From NCBI GenBank assembly GCA_949825025.1, contig OX463788.1, positions 26,554,069-26,618,068 on the forward strand: a stretch of DNA of 64,000 nt, written 5' to 3'. The notes under the pieces are model-generated. The model saw only the letters and a list, made by a program, of their open reading frames with translations. It did no database searches and had not been told where the DNA came from. This document shows, piece after piece, positions 63,295 through 64,000 of this stretch (position 1 is the first letter of the stretch; the number at the start of each line of letters is the position of its first letter). The position numbers and the translations under genes were made by a program. Source of the DNA: Siphlonurus alternatus. Lineage: Eukaryota; Arthropoda; Insecta; Ephemeroptera; Siphlonuridae.

Positions 63295-64000
63295 GGTCTG
63301 TCGCTATGAAAAAATGCAACTGAAATTAAATGAGATGTCGCTACCTGCCTATAGTAAAAAAGATACGGGATTCGGTGATTTTTATTCGGCATTAGCAATG
63401 AAAATAAAGAAAATTAAGCGTTTTTGTTGAACTTAGGGCTTAAACGTGTTGTTTGCCTATGCCTTCTACCGATTCATTATTTAAAATATTCATTATATAT
63501 GGAGTTATAGCAATTAAAAGTATGCAACATTTTACTGGAGAGCGAAAGCTGAAGGCAAGGAAAGAAACAAGGAGGGCAGGCGTGCCGTTGCGTGTGCGTC
63601 CTTTACGTGCCATGCGTGCCGTGACGAGTGCATTGTGAGGTCGACTCCAAAGTATTGTACTGTAAATTGAATAGAAAATAGAAATATGGTAACAGAGTGT
63701 TTTGTATACAGCATTCTCTGTTATTATTATGAATTATTTTTTTTTAAATAAATTTAATTTTTGTAGTAATTAATAGGTAACAAAAAATGTTTTGTTGCTT
63801 TTTTGTATAATATAATATATAGATAAATAAACTAACCTAATTAATTAAAAAAAAAATACATCATCGGCTTTATATAGGATAAATCTGAATACTATAATCA
63901 CCAATCGGACATATAAAATCTTATATTTTTTATATCCTTTCAAGCTATACTTTTTCAGATTTATCATGTCAATTATCTACTGGAAGGAGTAAAAAAATTA
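63295..64000. other. Noncoding end of window
   Basis: Small frames at 63453-63638 (plus) and 63532-63714 (minus) overlap in a short GC-richer island (63540-63640, GGCGTGCCGTTGCGTGTGCG); neither has splice or domain support. The rest is AT-rich. Confidence 0.5.

Overview
The window is AT-rich animal nuclear DNA dominated by repeats: no operons, few open frames, abundant (TTTA)n and (TA)n microsatellites, LINE 3' ends, a tRNA-derived SINE and many palindromic DNA transposons. The only exon assigned to a known family is the first coding exon of a CLCA-like (calcium-activated chloride channel regulator) gene at 27428-27604 on the minus strand. CLCA genes occur across Metazoa, so the phylum cannot be fixed; an AT-rich invertebrate is the best guess.

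Layout. 1-2038 is one arm of a foldback element; the complete element lies at 16696-20258, flanked by ATAGT target duplications, and splits an open reading frame that begins at 16588. 3169-4285 and 7919-10427 are two foldback transposons whose inverted ends are arrays of 15-bp units. 4545-4815 is a tRNA-Lys-derived SINE and 13195-14262 a truncated LINE. 20260-30660 is mostly AT-rich noncoding DNA with GC-richer islands, the CLCA exon and some candidate exons.

31166-50318 is the most remarkable part: a 4.1-kb foldback element with 15-bp units (A), two head-to-tail copies of a 5.86-kb segment (B1, B2), and an inverted second copy of the foldback element (A'). The edges of the B duplication fall exactly on the transposon insertion points, the structure expected if facing ends of A and A' acted together as a reversed pair of transposon ends. 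Inside A sit another foldback element with ~80-bp units and a hAT-type element with perfect 8-bp duplications; A' has an excision scar at the equivalent site.

50320-64000 is mostly noncoding with a TTAA-flanked palindrome (52892-53302), several candidate first exons (54973, 57888/58436, 59740), a miRNA-like hairpin (57909-57994), a 2.35-kb palindrome carrying a tRNA-like sequence in each arm (60096-62450) and another TTAA palindrome (62926-63290).

No pathway can be read from the few exons seen. The interest lies in mobile-element architecture: at least four foldback families, five TTAA palindromes in several related groups, and clear traces of insertion, excision and element-driven duplication. 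All identities were judged by eye; no alignment or database search was run.
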